From contig OMIY01000439.1 of the NCBI GenBank assembly GCA_900299215.1, positions 1 to 48,597 of the forward strand: DNA of 48,597 nt, in the 5' to 3' direction. Below the pieces are notes generated by a model. The model searched no databases, was not told the origin of the DNA, and saw only the letters and a program-made list of their open reading frames with translations. Origin of the DNA: a bacterium (GTDB taxonomy: Bacteria; Bdellovibrionota_B; Oligoflexia; Oligoflexales; CAIYRB01). Of this stretch, positions 8,153-16,731 are shown piece after piece (position 1 is the first letter of the stretch; every line of letters begins with the position of its first letter). The translations under genes and the position numbers were made by a program.

Positions 8153-9935
8153 TTTTTCTCTGGGCCGACTCACGAGCTTTTTTTACCAGTGCTCTAGCGT
8201 TGGCTAGGCTTGACTGAGTGACCTCGTCGCCAGACAAAAGACGCGCTACTTCTTCCTCGCTTGCACGCTGTGACAGTTTGGAAATGGTCGATTCTGTTCG
8301 ATTTTCTTTACTAACTTTATGAACTAAAAAATGAGAGTCGGCGTATGCTGCTACCTGTGGCAAGTGTGAAATGCAGATCACCTGGAAGGAGCGTGATAAC
8401 TCCTGCATTTTTCTTCCAACGACTGCGGCGACTCGGCCAGAGATTCCTGTGTCAATCTCATCGAATACCAAAATACAAGTATCGGCACCGGCGGCTAGCG
8501 CCCTTTTCAGCGCCAACATGATTCTAGAAATCTCACCACCTGAGGCACTTTTTTGCAGTGGCAAAAGCGGCTCACCAGGGTTAGCTGCCAATAACAATTG
8601 AGCTTTCTCTGCACCATGTTCCGAGAGTGTAGATAAAGCTGTGGCCAAGCGAGTCCAAAGGATGCCAGCCTCGCTTCCGAAAAGTGACATGTCGGCACTT
8701 GCAATCGAACGCTCGATAGTCTCAAACTCAACGTCGATGCGAGCCCCTGGCATTGCGAGATCATGTAGTTCGCTTTCGATACGTTTTTTAACTAGGGATT
8801 TGGCTTGAAGACGTGCTTTGGTCAACTGAGAGGCTAAATCTAAAATGCGCGTGAGTGAAATCTCTAACTCGCGCAAAAGCTTTGTTACGTCTGAAGCCGC
8901 CGATTCGAGAAATAGTAGCTCTGACTCGAGTCGTTCCTGTTCAGCAATTAGGCAATCAATGCTATCAACGGCTAATTTGCGGAAAAGCTCTTGATAGCCA
9001 GCAAGACGAGTTTGCGCTGTTTCGATGTCTTCTTCACACAACTCAAGTCCAGAGGTTGCCTTCCCAATTTGAAAACTTAAGTCATCAATCTGCTGCGCGA
9101 GCGACTGAGTTAGTTCAGCTAAGGCACCGATCTCACTAGAGATGTGACTGATTCTGGAAAGGGATTTATTGGCCTCCCATAGTGGACTGCTCAAAGGTTC
9201 GCCGCCAGCTCCTTGCTCGAGGCAGCTTTGGGCCTCCTCCAGAGATTTAGCCAACACCATGACTTGGTCTGCGCGGAGACATAGTTCCTGGACACTTGAA
9301 TAGTCATCTTTGGCAGGAGCGAAATTTCTAAGCTCATTGCACCTGAATTGCAGATAGTCCGCGTCTCTCTGCTTGCTTCGAAACTCATCTACCATGGTCA
9401 GAAGTTTGGACAGCTGCTTTTGCACGATCCGATAGTAATCTGAGTATGCTGATGGGAGTGAGCGATCACGGAGAAATTGATCGAGGCAGGAGGTGTGCTC
9501 AACCGAGTCGAGCAATCTTAAATTGTCGTGTTGACCGAAGACGTCAATCAAGCTGTGCGCCAATTCCCGAAGTACTCCCGCGGTTACCGGTACGTCATTA
9601 ATCCAAGCAACCGATCGCCCTTTGTTGCTCACAGATCGTCTCACGAGGATTGTAAAGCAACCGTCACTCACCTCGTACTCGATGCCATGGTCCGCGAGAA
9701 CAGCTGCACATGGGTGGTGAGATGGAACCTCGAAAACCCCTGTCACTGTGGCCTGTTGACGCCCGTGCCGCACGGTGTCGGCACTGGCCTTACTGCCAAG
9801 CAAGAACCCCAAGGCCTTGATTAGTATGGATTTGCCCGCACCAGTTTCACCGGTTATGACGTTAAATCCCGGCGAAAAGTCGATCGACAGGGAGTCGATA
9901 ATTGCAAGACCCTGGATATTAAGCTGAGTTAGCAA
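8133..9935 (-). CDS. recN: DNA repair ATPase RecN
   Basis: A 600-residue SMC-like repair ATPase. The N-terminus carries the Walker A motif (FNVITGETGAGKS), the middle ~300 residues are coiled coil with a short hinge, and the C-terminus has the ABC signature (SASGGEISRIMLALKRA) and Walker B with D-loop (ILVFDEIDTGISGRVA). RecN gathers broken DNA ends during double-strand break repair. It is about 45 residues longer than the E. coli protein. Translation probably begins at a TTG (9935) with AAAGG upstream; no ATG fits the conserved N-terminus. The 3' end overlaps the convergent lipoprotein gene by 20 bases. Confidence 0.95.
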   Translation of the reverse strand: MLTQLNIQGLAIIDSLSIDFSPGFNVITGETGAGKSILIKALGFLLGSKASADTVRHGRQQATVTGVFEVPSHHPCAAVLADHGIEYEVSDGCFTILVRRSVSNKGRSVAWINDVPVTAGVLRELAHSLIDVFGQHDNLRLLDSVEHTSCLDQFLRDRSLPSAYSDYYRIVQKQLSKLLTMVDEFRSKQRDADYLQFRCNELRNFAPAKDDYSSVQELCLRADQVMVLAKSLEEAQSCLEQGAGGEPLSSPLWEANKSLSRISHISSEIGALAELTQSLAQQIDDLSFQIGKATSGLELCEEDIETAQTRLAGYQELFRKLAVDSIDCLIAEQERLESELLFLESAASDVTKLLRELEISLTRILDLASQLTKARLQAKSLVKKRIESELHDLAMPGARIDVEFETIERSIASADMSLFGSEAGILWTRLATALSTLSEHGAEKAQLLLAANPGEPLLPLQKSASGGEISRIMLALKRALAAGADTCILVFDEIDTGISGRVAAVVGRKMQELSRSFQVICISHLPQVAAYADSHFLVHKVSKENRTESTISKLSQRASEEEVARLLSGDEVTQSSLANARALVKKARESAQRKTISSEA

Positions 9936-10029
9936 GTAAATTTACCTTTCGCGTGACCGAGCTCGCATGATGATGCAGCAACTAATCACACCAGGGCAAG
10001 TGACATCGAGCAGAAGAAGAGAGACTTAG

Positions 10030-10305
10030 CTATGGTTTGCCGCGAGTTTTTCTTGGATGAGTCCGATTTTGTTTAGGTTTATTTAGAGTAGGCCTACTTT
10101 TGGGAGCTTTGGGGCCGTTCAGCTGCTTTTCGAGGTAGAGAAGCCTAACAATGAGCTCGCTTTCTCGGACTTTATCTTCGGCATCGGGCTCGATGCCGTC
10201 GATTGCCATCAAACGCTTATAATCACGCATCGCAGCAAGTTGCGTACGCACCTTGGTGATTTTAGATTGTAGGTCATGTTGTCGAACTTTTGCTGACTGA
10301 ATCAT
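10030..10305 (-). CDS. Small basic coiled-coil protein, unknown
   Basis: A 91-residue protein. Residues 1-60 predict a helical hairpin (VRQHDLQSKITKVRTQLAAM and a helix ending LIVRLLYLEKQL). Residues 62-91 form a very basic, proline-rich tail (KAPKSRP, then NKPKQNRTHPRKTRGKP) that could bind nucleic acid. GGGAGG stands eight bases before the ATG, a strong ribosome site that supports a real gene. It lies 94 bases downstream of recN on the same strand, perhaps in the same transcript. I recognise no family. Confidence 0.6.
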   Translation of the reverse strand: MIQSAKVRQHDLQSKITKVRTQLAAMRDYKRLMAIDGIEPDAEDKVRESELIVRLLYLEKQLNGPKAPKSRPTLNKPKQNRTHPRKTRGKP

Positions 10306-10347
10306 ACACAGCGCCTCCCAGACGCGGGCGGACCATACATAAGCGCT

Positions 10348-10361
10348 CTTGACCCGTCAAG
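10348..10361. repeat. Inverted repeat CTTGAC-CC-GTCAAG between divergent genes
   Basis: Six-base perfect arms around a two-base centre, lying between the small basic protein gene and the divergent asparaginase-type gene. It could be an operator; no other copy stood out in the window. Confidence 0.35.
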
Positions 10362-10404
10362 GCCGACTCCGTAGGCTTAAATTTCATGAACAAAAGAGGC
10401 TTGT

Positions 10405-10917
10405 ATGAGTATCAGGGTGTTTGTCACTGGCGGAACATTTGACAAGAAATACAATGAGTTAGATGGGTCCTTGGTGTTTGGCGATACCCACGTTTCAGAG
10501 ATATTGCAACTAGGCCGGTGTAAGCTACCAATCAAAGTCAGAACACTTATGATGGTGGACAGCCTTGAAATGACCCCGGAGGATCGAAAGATCATTGTCG
10601 ACAATTGTAAAAGCTGTCGTGAGGACAAGATAATCATAACTCACGGCACTGACACTATGGTTGAGACGGCAAAAAGTCTTGGGCAGCAAAGCCTAAGTAA
10701 AACTATCGTGCTAACTGGAGCCATGGTCCCTTTTACTTTTGGAAGCTCCGATGGACTGTTCAACATGGGTAGTGCAGTGGCATTTGTGCAGGCACTTCCG
10801 ATTGGTGTTTATATCGCCATGAACGGACGGGTATTTACTTGGGCAAATGTCCGCAAAAACAGGCAGTTAGGAGAATTTGAGGAGAATGGCTCTGGACCTG
10901 ATTCACAACCAAATTGA
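10405..10917 (+). CDS. Short asparaginase-type protein (N-terminal domain only)
   Basis: A 170-residue protein covering only the N-terminal domain of the type I/II asparaginase fold (~330 residues in the full enzyme). Catalytic motifs are present: VTGGTFDKK with Thr11, THGTDTM with Thr82 and Asp83, and LTGAMVPF. The C-terminal domain that completes the dimer in classical asparaginases is absent, yet the frame is clean and ends naturally. Stand-alone short asparaginase-domain proteins are known in proteobacteria, so this is probably a natural short family and not a truncation. Activity on asparagine is unproven. AGAGG precedes the ATG. Confidence 0.8.
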   Translation: MSIRVFVTGGTFDKKYNELDGSLVFGDTHVSEILQLGRCKLPIKVRTLMMVDSLEMTPEDRKIIVDNCKSCREDKIIITHGTDTMVETAKSLGQQSLSKTIVLTGAMVPFTFGSSDGLFNMGSAVAFVQALPIGVYIAMNGRVFTWANVRKNRQLGEFEENGSGPDSQPN

Positions 10918-10931
10918 AATATAGCTTCTAC

Positions 10932-11276
10932 TCAAACAGCTAGCGCTAAACGGTTTAGGGTCCAAGATACTAAGGAAAGGACTAGCCAACCAATTACTGC
11001 CGCGCCAAAGCCTTTTACTTCAAAGCCCGGTGTAATCACACTAGCCAAAAGCAAACAGACTGCATTTATGACTAAAAGGAAGGCGCCCAGAGTAACCACG
11101 GTTATAGGCAAAGTTAAAAACACCAACAATGGTTTCACCAGGGCGTTGACCAGTCCGAAAATTGCTGCGGCGGTCATCGCCGAAAGAAAGCCACTGACTT
11201 GAAATCCTGGGACCAAATAGGCCGTAATCATAAAAGCTAGTGCGGTCAGGATCCATAGCGCAAAAAAGTGAATCAT
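10932..11276 (-). CDS. Four-helix membrane protein, phage-holin-family type (PF04020)
   Basis: A 114-residue protein with four membrane helices in nearly its whole length (residues ~3-20, 29-47, 52-74, 88-108). Features of the widespread PF04020 family are present: AYLVPGFQVSGFLSAMTAA, NALVKPLLVFLTLP and a helix ending LVINAVCLLLAS. Despite the holin name these proteins are ordinary chromosomal inner-membrane proteins of unknown function. It lies 31 bases downstream of ubiX on the same strand, so co-transcription with the prenyltransferase genes is likely. Confidence 0.85.
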   Translation of the reverse strand: MIHFFALWILTALAFMITAYLVPGFQVSGFLSAMTAAAIFGLVNALVKPLLVFLTLPITVVTLGAFLLVINAVCLLLASVITPGFEVKGFGAAVIGWLVLSLVSWTLNRLALAV

Positions 11277-11307
11277 AGCTGGTGCTTAGCCCCCCGTTAT
11301 GTGTGGT

Positions 11308-11916
11308 TTATCTCATTCTTGAGTTCCAAGCTGGATATAGTTCATGATCCATTCCCAGGCACTCAAGAACTCTTCCTACCATAAAGTCTACGAGGTCACT
11401 CACGGTTTTTGGATGGTGATAGAATCCAGGCATTGCGGGAACTATCTGGCACCCAAGTTCTGCTAGTCCAAGCATATTGCGAATGTGAATAGCATTGAGT
11501 GGGGATTCTCTTGGACAGATTATCAAAGGTTTTTTTTGCTTGAGACAAACGTCAGCAGAACGTTCGATCAAATTCCCTGAAATCCCATGTACGATTCTGC
11601 CGAGGCACCCCATAGAGGCTGGCAAAATAACCATCGCAGTAGGAGCTGAAGAACCACTAGCGACGGGTGCAAACAGGTCATCGTTGCGCATGACTCGTAA
11701 CACCGATCGGTGATCTGGATGAACTTCACCGTTTGCAGCCTTTGACAGGGAGAAACCTTCACTCTTGGGTTGTATTTCGTGGCGCACCACTTTTGCACCA
11801 GTCTCGGAAAACAAAAGATAAATTCGCTCAACCCTTTGTAAAAGCACCTCAATTAAGCGCTCGGCATATATTGATCCAGAGGCGCCAGTCACTGCTACAA
11901 GAATGCGTTGCTGCAT
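11308..11916 (-). CDS. ubiX: Flavin prenyltransferase UbiX (MqnM-like)
   Basis: A 202-residue enzyme that prenylates FMN to make the prFMN cofactor of UbiD-type decarboxylases. The N-terminus RILVAVTGASGSIYAERL is the FMN-binding start of the family, followed by VYL/IYLLFSETG and a conserved central stretch (ASGSSAPTAMVILPASMGCL). The C-terminal PLIICPRESPLNAIHIRNM and GCQIVPAMPGFYHHPKTV match the family closely. It sits 10 bases after a UbiA-family prenyltransferase gene. With mqnC in this window, the pair most likely serves futalosine-route menaquinone synthesis (MqnM/MqnP roles). That link is inference. Confidence 0.92.
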   Translation of the reverse strand: MQQRILVAVTGASGSIYAERLIEVLLQRVERIYLLFSETGAKVVRHEIQPKSEGFSLSKAANGEVHPDHRSVLRVMRNDDLFAPVASGSSAPTAMVILPASMGCLGRIVHGISGNLIERSADVCLKQKKPLIICPRESPLNAIHIRNMLGLAELGCQIVPAMPGFYHHPKTVSDLVDFMVGRVLECLGMDHELYPAWNSRMR

Positions 11917-11926
11917 AGCTACTCGC

Positions 11927-12829
11927 TTACTTCGCCAACCACGCGTCGAGGACGGTGAAGGCCAGGAAAATGACGCTCACATAAGCATTCATATTGAAAA
12001 ACGCAACATTTAGATTGACTGAATGACCCGAAGTCTTCGCATCACGCACAAGGTACTGTTCGTAGACTAGAAGGGTGGCGACAGCTGCTACACCAATAAA
12101 ATAAGGCAATCCTTGCTCGGAGAGATATCCAGCAACCGCAAGTAATACGATCATCAGGAAAAAACTTGCCCTGCTTATGCCTAACGAGACGGCGGGAGTA
12201 AACTTCGATGGAATGCTGTGCAGCCCAGCTGACCGATCAAACTGAAGGTCCTGAAGTGCGTAGATTATGTCGAACCCAGCAGTCCACAGGCACACGGCAC
12301 CTCCAAGAAGCAAAACTGGTGGTGCCACCGTTCCGGAAATGGCGATCGATACTGCAATTGGTGCGAGGCCTAGGCAAATACCCAGATACCAATGTGTTAC
12401 AACACTGATCCGTTTCATCGCTGAGTAGAAGCCTAAGATGAGTAACAGTGGCAGAGAACAAACACCTGCTAGGGGGCTGAGCGTAGCTGCGCTAACAATA
12501 AAAACGATCGCAGAAACTATCGACCAGCCCAATCCGGCTCTGGCACTAAGTTCACCGCTGGGTATTTTGCGCCCGCGAGTTCTCGGATTGGCTGCATCTA
12601 TGTACCGGTCCAGATATCTGTTCATGCCCATAGCGGTGCTTCGAGCTGTGACCATACAGAGTATTAGTAAAAATATTTGATTGAGTGAAGGTAAAGGTAG
12701 CTTGCCTAAAAAGAACGCCGCCGCAGCAAAGGGTATGGCAAAGATGCTGTGTCCCAATTTGATGTCGGAAGCAAACAACCTTAGTGATGAAAGGGTGTTA
12801 GGCGTTGGTGATTGGCTTATTGAAGTCAA
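11927..12829 (-). CDS. UbiA-family polyprenyltransferase (MqnP/UbiA-like)
   Basis: A 300-residue inner-membrane enzyme with about eight to nine helices. Both Asp-rich prenyl-diphosphate motifs are present: NRYLDRYID with Asn70, Asp74 and Asp78, and DIIYALQDLQFD with Asp187, Asp194 and Asp198. The family moves a polyprenyl chain onto an aromatic acid. Beside ubiX in a genome that also has mqnC, it probably prenylates 1,4-dihydroxy-6-naphthoate (MqnP role); 4-hydroxybenzoate as substrate cannot be excluded. The start appears to be TTG at 12829 with only a weak ribosome site. Confidence 0.88.
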   Translation of the reverse strand: MTSISQSPTPNTLSSLRLFASDIKLGHSIFAIPFAAAAFFLGKLPLPSLNQIFLLILCMVTARSTAMGMNRYLDRYIDAANPRTRGRKIPSGELSARAGLGWSIVSAIVFIVSAATLSPLAGVCSLPLLLILGFYSAMKRISVVTHWYLGICLGLAPIAVSIAISGTVAPPVLLLGGAVCLWTAGFDIIYALQDLQFDRSAGLHSIPSKFTPAVSLGISRASFFLMIVLLAVAGYLSEQGLPYFIGVAAVATLLVYEQYLVRDAKTSGHSVNLNVAFFNMNAYVSVIFLAFTVLDAWLAK

Positions 12830-12842
12830 TGGAAGTCTCGAT

Positions 12843-13988
12843 TCAGATATGACATTGTTGAAATATCCACTGTAAACCTGTTCGATGGCGAGTTACGACA
12901 AAGTCACCTTTGTTATCAGTTGTAACTTGCCCGATGATCCGCAGACCTTTTGGAAAAACCCCAGAATATCTGGGTTTAGTACCCGCAGACATTGAGACCA
13001 GGTATCGCGCAATAGTGCTTTCTTCGTCAATCCAATTCAAAAGTACAAGCTCCAATCCTAGGGCACCATCCAGGAATCTTGGACCGGAGGTGTGCACATC
13101 GACCAATGGGTACTTTTTGGTAATCTCTGGTGCAAATCCAGAGGACCCAAACTGGAAGGAGGCTATCTTTAATTGGGCATCGCCAACCATAGTGTCGCCC
13201 TCTACCGTTGCCACATAAAGCCTCTGATTTCGCGCTGTGGCAGCCCAGGCCTCAAGGTCCGTTACGACTAAAGGCAGGATTGACGGGGGGTTCATTGTTC
13301 CCGACTCGCGGATAATCTGGGTAAAAGTTTGCGGAGGTAAAGAGTCATCATGCCAGGCAACAAGTGCAGTTGGCTCAGCGCCGCTTGGTATCAAAATTGG
13401 TTGATTGAGCCAATTTTGCTTGGGAAGGTGGCGCATTGTGGGCCGCTCTTTTTTCGTATCAACAAAGATTGCTGTAAATTTGTTTTCAGCAGTTTTTAGA
13501 AGAAGCCAGAAGCCATTGCGGCTGGCGATCAACTCGCCATCAATAATTTCGAGTTCAGGAAGTGCATATTCGGCAAGATTTTGTTTGCTCCCTATGAGTT
13601 GAAGCACGGCCTTTGACCCACTGTCTGAATTAAAGACAGAGGCGACTAGTATTCGCCCGTGCTCACTATGGGCACCAATAAGTCTCTGCCCAGGCGCCAA
13701 TTGCAGATTCTGAAAATCGTCAATTGCAGGCCTCTGGGCTTTAAAGTCTGAAAAGTAAGCAAACGGACTATTATTCCTTCGCAATCCACTTACCAGCAAG
13801 CCCGGTCGTTGGCCTTTAACTGGAACGATTTCGTCAATTCGAAGGTCGCTCTCACGCAACGGCCATTGAAAGCACTCAGAGATGTCCGTCTGCTGCAATT
13901 GATACCATTTGGAAGTCGTTTTTTGTGACCGCAATGTCTGGCAGCTGGCAATGTAACATATTAAAAATAATGGAATAAACTTAAGCAT
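12843..13988 (-). CDS. Lipoprotein, probable beta-propeller, unknown
   Basis: I choose the ATG at 13988, which gives the lipoprotein signal MLKFIPLFLICYIASC (lipobox Cys16), with GAGG upstream. The frame extends 19 codons further but without signal character. The mature ~365 residues are beta-rich and show loosely repeated four-strand blades with short polar turns, suggesting a propeller of the WD40/TolB kind. No catalytic motif is seen. It lies 13 bases before the UbiA-family gene on the same strand. Function unknown; likely a periplasmic or outer-membrane binding protein. Its start lies back-to-back with the small secreted protein gene at 14083. Confidence 0.7.
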   Translation of the reverse strand: MLKFIPLFLICYIASCQTLRSQKTTSKWYQLQQTDISECFQWPLRESDLRIDEIVPVKGQRPGLLVSGLRRNNSPFAYFSDFKAQRPAIDDFQNLQLAPGQRLIGAHSEHGRILVASVFNSDSGSKAVLQLIGSKQNLAEYALPELEIIDGELIASRNGFWLLLKTAENKFTAIFVDTKKERPTMRHLPKQNWLNQPILIPSGAEPTALVAWHDDSLPPQTFTQIIRESGTMNPPSILPLVVTDLEAWAATARNQRLYVATVEGDTMVGDAQLKIASFQFGSSGFAPEITKKYPLVDVHTSGPRFLDGALGLELVLLNWIDEESTIARYLVSMSAGTKPRYSGVFPKGLRIIGQVTTDNKGDFVVTRHRTGLQWIFQQCHI

Positions 13989-14082
13989 GTCGAACCTCGA
14001 CGAAATTTTTTTGCTAAAGTTTCTAACGTCAATGCCGAACCACAATCATGTGAAGTCTAACCTTCACTTGGTGAGGCGTAAA

Positions 14083-14412
14083 ATGAAACCATCAATTGCT
14101 AAATTGATTCTATTACTAGGCCTGGTGGCCTCAAGCTCAATTTGCTGTAGAGCAATGGTTTCAACTGGTGCAGTCGATCCGACTTACCTACCGTTTCTAC
14201 GGAACTCACCTAACGAATGTTATTACCTAGACGATTTTATGCCGGTGCCAGATGGATTGGTAACTGGGAAGTCTGGAAATATGGATTTGAGGTACTACAG
14301 CTACAAGATGGCTAACTATAAGGAATGGACGATTAAAGCTGTGATGCTTTCCTTTTACTCTAGAAATGGCCGATGCTGGTCGCTATTTGAAGAGTACTAT
14401 ATTGCCGATTAA
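14083..14412 (+). CDS. Small secreted protein, unknown
   Basis: The ATG at 14083 has GGTGAGG upstream and begins a signal peptide (MKPSIAKLILLLGLVASSS, followed by ICCRA), giving 109 residues in total. Upstream in-frame ATGs would put 32 odd residues before the signal. The signal contains adjacent Cys at ~21-22, so a lipoprotein is possible. The mature part is aromatic-rich (YLPFLRNSPNECYYLDDF, LRYYSYKMANYKEW) with three further Cys-poor strands. I know no family. A following TATAAT box suggests that it and the next gene are transcribed separately. Confidence 0.55.
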   Translation: MKPSIAKLILLLGLVASSSICCRAMVSTGAVDPTYLPFLRNSPNECYYLDDFMPVPDGLVTGKSGNMDLRYYSYKMANYKEWTIKAVMLSFYSRNGRCWSLFEEYYIAD

Positions 14413-14452
14413 ACCGGTGTGATCATTACCAACCGAACCTACAAAAGTACGG

Positions 14453-14458
14453 TATAAT
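14453..14458 (+). promoter_or_regulatory. Candidate -10 box TATAAT for the TPR lipoprotein gene
   Basis: A perfect TATAAT lies about 50 bases before the TPR lipoprotein start. No good -35 match is found 17 bases upstream, so this is a weak promoter call based on the -10 box and its position only. Confidence 0.35.
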
Positions 14459-14509
14459 AATCCTACGTCTATCGAATTCAAACTCAGGTAACGTCGGAGA
14501 ATGCCCGTT

Positions 14510-15502
14510 ATGTCCATTGCAAAAGATGGAACATTTGGTCGATCTATTGTCCATTTCTTGCTCGTAGCGTTAATTCTTTTGTCTGGTTGTGTCACGACGG
14601 AGCGCGTTAGTTTTGTCGCCCAGGGAAACCAATATGCTAGAGACGGACTCCTGCGTGAAGCAGCTGATTCCTACAAAAAAGCTTTAATTCAGAACCCAGA
14701 AAACCTTACAGCACACAGAAATCTTGGCATGGTCCTGGTGAAGATGGGTGACTACAAAGGAGCGGTGCGCCATTTAGAAAAAGCAATGTCCAAGTTTGAG
14801 AAGGACTTTGACGCGAATTACTATCTAGGCGAAGGATACCGGGCACAGGATAAGTATGCTGAGGCTATTTTTCACTATAAAAAAGCGCTTAAATTGCATG
14901 ATGGTGACATCAGAGCACTTAAGCCCCTGGCATGGAGTTATTTTAAGATTCGTTATTACAGTGAAGCTCTCACAATCGCGCGCGAGATGCAAAAAATCGC
15001 ACCCGATGATGATCAAAGTGGGATAATTGCAGCGCGTACATTATTGAAGTTGAAGCGTCCAAAAGAGGCGCTCGCAATGGTATCAACGGCGAAAAAGCAA
15101 ATCGCGGCTGCATCTCGTCCCTACTATAATAGCGTTGAAGGCGACATTCTTTACGAGCTTAACGATTACGAGGGAGCAGCACGCGCTTATCGAGAAGCTT
15201 TGAAGGAGCAACCGTTACTTGCTGGCGCCCTGCTTGGGCTAGGCCGCTATGCTTTAGATCATGGTAAGAATCAGCAAGCAATCACTTATCTGGAGCGTGC
15301 AGTTCGTCTTCGTCCTCGTCTCACTGAGGGACATTATTTACTCGGCAAGACCTTTGAGAACATCGATCGCGAGAAATCACTAAAGTACTATAAATACTTT
15401 CGTCGGCAGGCAGCAGCAGATCCTGAATTCATTGCACGGTTAAATGAGGTGAAGCAGAGAGTCACAGCCCTTCAAGGCAAGGGTAATACCATAAAGCGCT
15501 AG
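14510..15502 (+). CDS. TPR lipoprotein
   Basis: The signal peptide ends in a perfect lipobox (LLSGC, about Cys27). The ATG at 14510 has GGAGA nine bases upstream; an ATG three codons earlier at 14501 is too close to that site. At least six tetratricopeptide repeats follow from residue ~35 to the end (for example QNPENLTAHRNLGMVLVKMG and DFDANYYLGEGYRAQDKYAE). Lipid-anchored TPR proteins of this size act as outer-membrane scaffolds, for instance in pilus (PilF/PilW) or BAM-related assembly. The specific partner here is unknown. The last four bases overlap the convergent gene's stop. Confidence 0.82.
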   Translation: MSIAKDGTFGRSIVHFLLVALILLSGCVTTERVSFVAQGNQYARDGLLREAADSYKKALIQNPENLTAHRNLGMVLVKMGDYKGAVRHLEKAMSKFEKDFDANYYLGEGYRAQDKYAEAIFHYKKALKLHDGDIRALKPLAWSYFKIRYYSEALTIAREMQKIAPDDDQSGIIAARTLLKLKRPKEALAMVSTAKKQIAAASRPYYNSVEGDILYELNDYEGAARAYREALKEQPLLAGALLGLGRYALDHGKNQQAITYLERAVRLRPRLTEGHYLLGKTFENIDREKSLKYYKYFRRQAAADPEFIARLNEVKQRVTALQGKGNTIKR

Positions 15503-15882
15503 AGAAGTTTCATTTCTGCTTTCTGATAGCTAAGTAAGCTGCGTTTAGCTTCAAAAAGATTTTTGTAAGACTCGTATCGAATTCGCAGCCGTTCACACTC
15601 GCCCTTGGCAACGACAAGCTTTTCGATGAAATCCAGGTATTCTGGATCCGTTTCGGTGAGTCGCTTTAGTTTAACCTCACTGTGAGCGCCAGTATCCAGT
15701 CTGATGGCAATACGAGCACGGACAGATGGCTTGAGGAGCTCCAGGCGTTCTGCCTCCCGTTTGGCATTGGCGTATTCGAGACCTATTTTGTTTGCCAAAT
15801 GGACAATTTCCTCAAGCCCTAGCTTTTCGCTGGGACCTTGCGCTTCTGATCTTAAATTTTTGTCGTCCCTTGGGCTGCTCAT
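15499..15882 (-). CDS. Small coiled-coil protein, unknown
   Basis: A 127-residue charged helical protein, no signal peptide. Residues ~25-55 and 80-127 look like long helices (NKIGLEYANAKREAERLELL, then a helix ending RLRIRYESYKNLFEAKRSLL). It resembles small uncharacterised proteins found next to recombination or phage genes, but nothing mobile is nearby and I assign no family. Stop-stop overlap of four bases with the TPR lipoprotein gene. Confidence 0.6.
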   Translation of the reverse strand: MSSPRDDKNLRSEAQGPSEKLGLEEIVHLANKIGLEYANAKREAERLELLKPSVRARIAIRLDTGAHSEVKLKRLTETDPEYLDFIEKLVVAKGECERLRIRYESYKNLFEAKRSLLSYQKAEMKLL

Positions 15883-15974
15883 GGATTTCCCAGTTGTTTA
15901 GTCTCGCTAGGAGGATCCGTTAACTGTCGAATCCTTCTTATTATTTGGTCAAGGGAAAGTCTAAGTTTTTTTCC

Positions 15975-16002
15975 TAAAGTACCGAACGCAACCTGCCGAT
16001 AA
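15975..16002 (+). promoter_or_regulatory. Candidate sigma-28 (FliA-type) promoter
   Basis: TAAAGT at 15975-15980 and a perfect GCCGATAA at 15995-16002 match the flagellar sigma-28 consensus (TAAA-N15-GCCGATAA). The spacer here is 16, one base over the ideal. It lies about 110 bases upstream of the gene pair at 16114 and 16728. The box is read directly; its use is inference. Confidence 0.5.
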
Positions 16003-16113
16003 CGATTAGAGAGTTTCTAGCTGAGCATTGACTGGCCGGCCAACTAAAAGGGAGAATATAAACATTAGGAAGTTTGGTCTTGGCTTCACGCGATCTGACG
16101 TGAGGGAGGGTGC

Positions 16114-16731
16114 ATGGGCGAGAGACAGCTTGAATTAACACTAAACGCTCAGGAGTTTTTCCGCACACGGGTGGCGGAAGTGATAGCCAAGCAGCGTGTG
16201 GATGTTGGCGACCACCTTGAATTCTATGTAGTCAATCTGCTTTGTGAATTCATTGCGCCCAGCAAGCTTGCCACGACTTCGGGGGAACTCGATGCCTTCG
16301 AGACACCACTAGCCATCATGGTTAAGGAGGCCTTAGAGGCGCCTCCGTCACACCGAGCTCGTATATATAAGTACCTTGGAGACAGTAGTCTCTACGTAGC
16401 CGGTTTCTTTCAGGACTATTTTAACCGTAAGGCATACGATCTTAACTACTACATCTCACTTGGATCCTCGGCTTATACGAACGTTGCAAACATTATGCGC
16501 GAGCGTCATAGTGAAGGCCATTTCTCTAATATGTATGAGGACTTAGCGGATCGATTTGGAGATCTGGTTGAGGTTGTAGCAGAAGTCTCGGAAACCCCCG
16601 GAGCCGCCAAGCCTTTGGACATTCTTGCCGTGTACGACCGATGGACACGGAAGAATTCCGACCGCCTTTTTCGGAAACTTCAAGAGGTAGGCATAACCCC
16701 CATTCAGACGCCTTTCAAGGAAAGACAGTGA
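16114..16731 (+). CDS. Conserved-looking soluble protein, unknown
   Basis: A 205-residue protein with no signal peptide or membrane helix, predicted mostly helical. A block of features, SHRARIYKYLGDSSLYVAGF followed by FQDYFNRKAYDLNYYISLGSSAY, looks like the core of a family I associate with deltaproteobacteria-grade genomes, but I cannot name it. The start has GGGAGGG just upstream. The stop overlaps the next gene's GTG start as GTGA, so the two are translationally coupled. A sigma-28-like promoter lies upstream, so a motility-timed role is possible. Confidence 0.65.
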   Translation: MGERQLELTLNAQEFFRTRVAEVIAKQRVDVGDHLEFYVVNLLCEFIAPSKLATTSGELDAFETPLAIMVKEALEAPPSHRARIYKYLGDSSLYVAGFFQDYFNRKAYDLNYYISLGSSAYTNVANIMRERHSEGHFSNMYEDLADRFGDLVEVVAEVSETPGAAKPLDILAVYDRWTRKNSDRLFRKLQEVGITPIQTPFKERQ

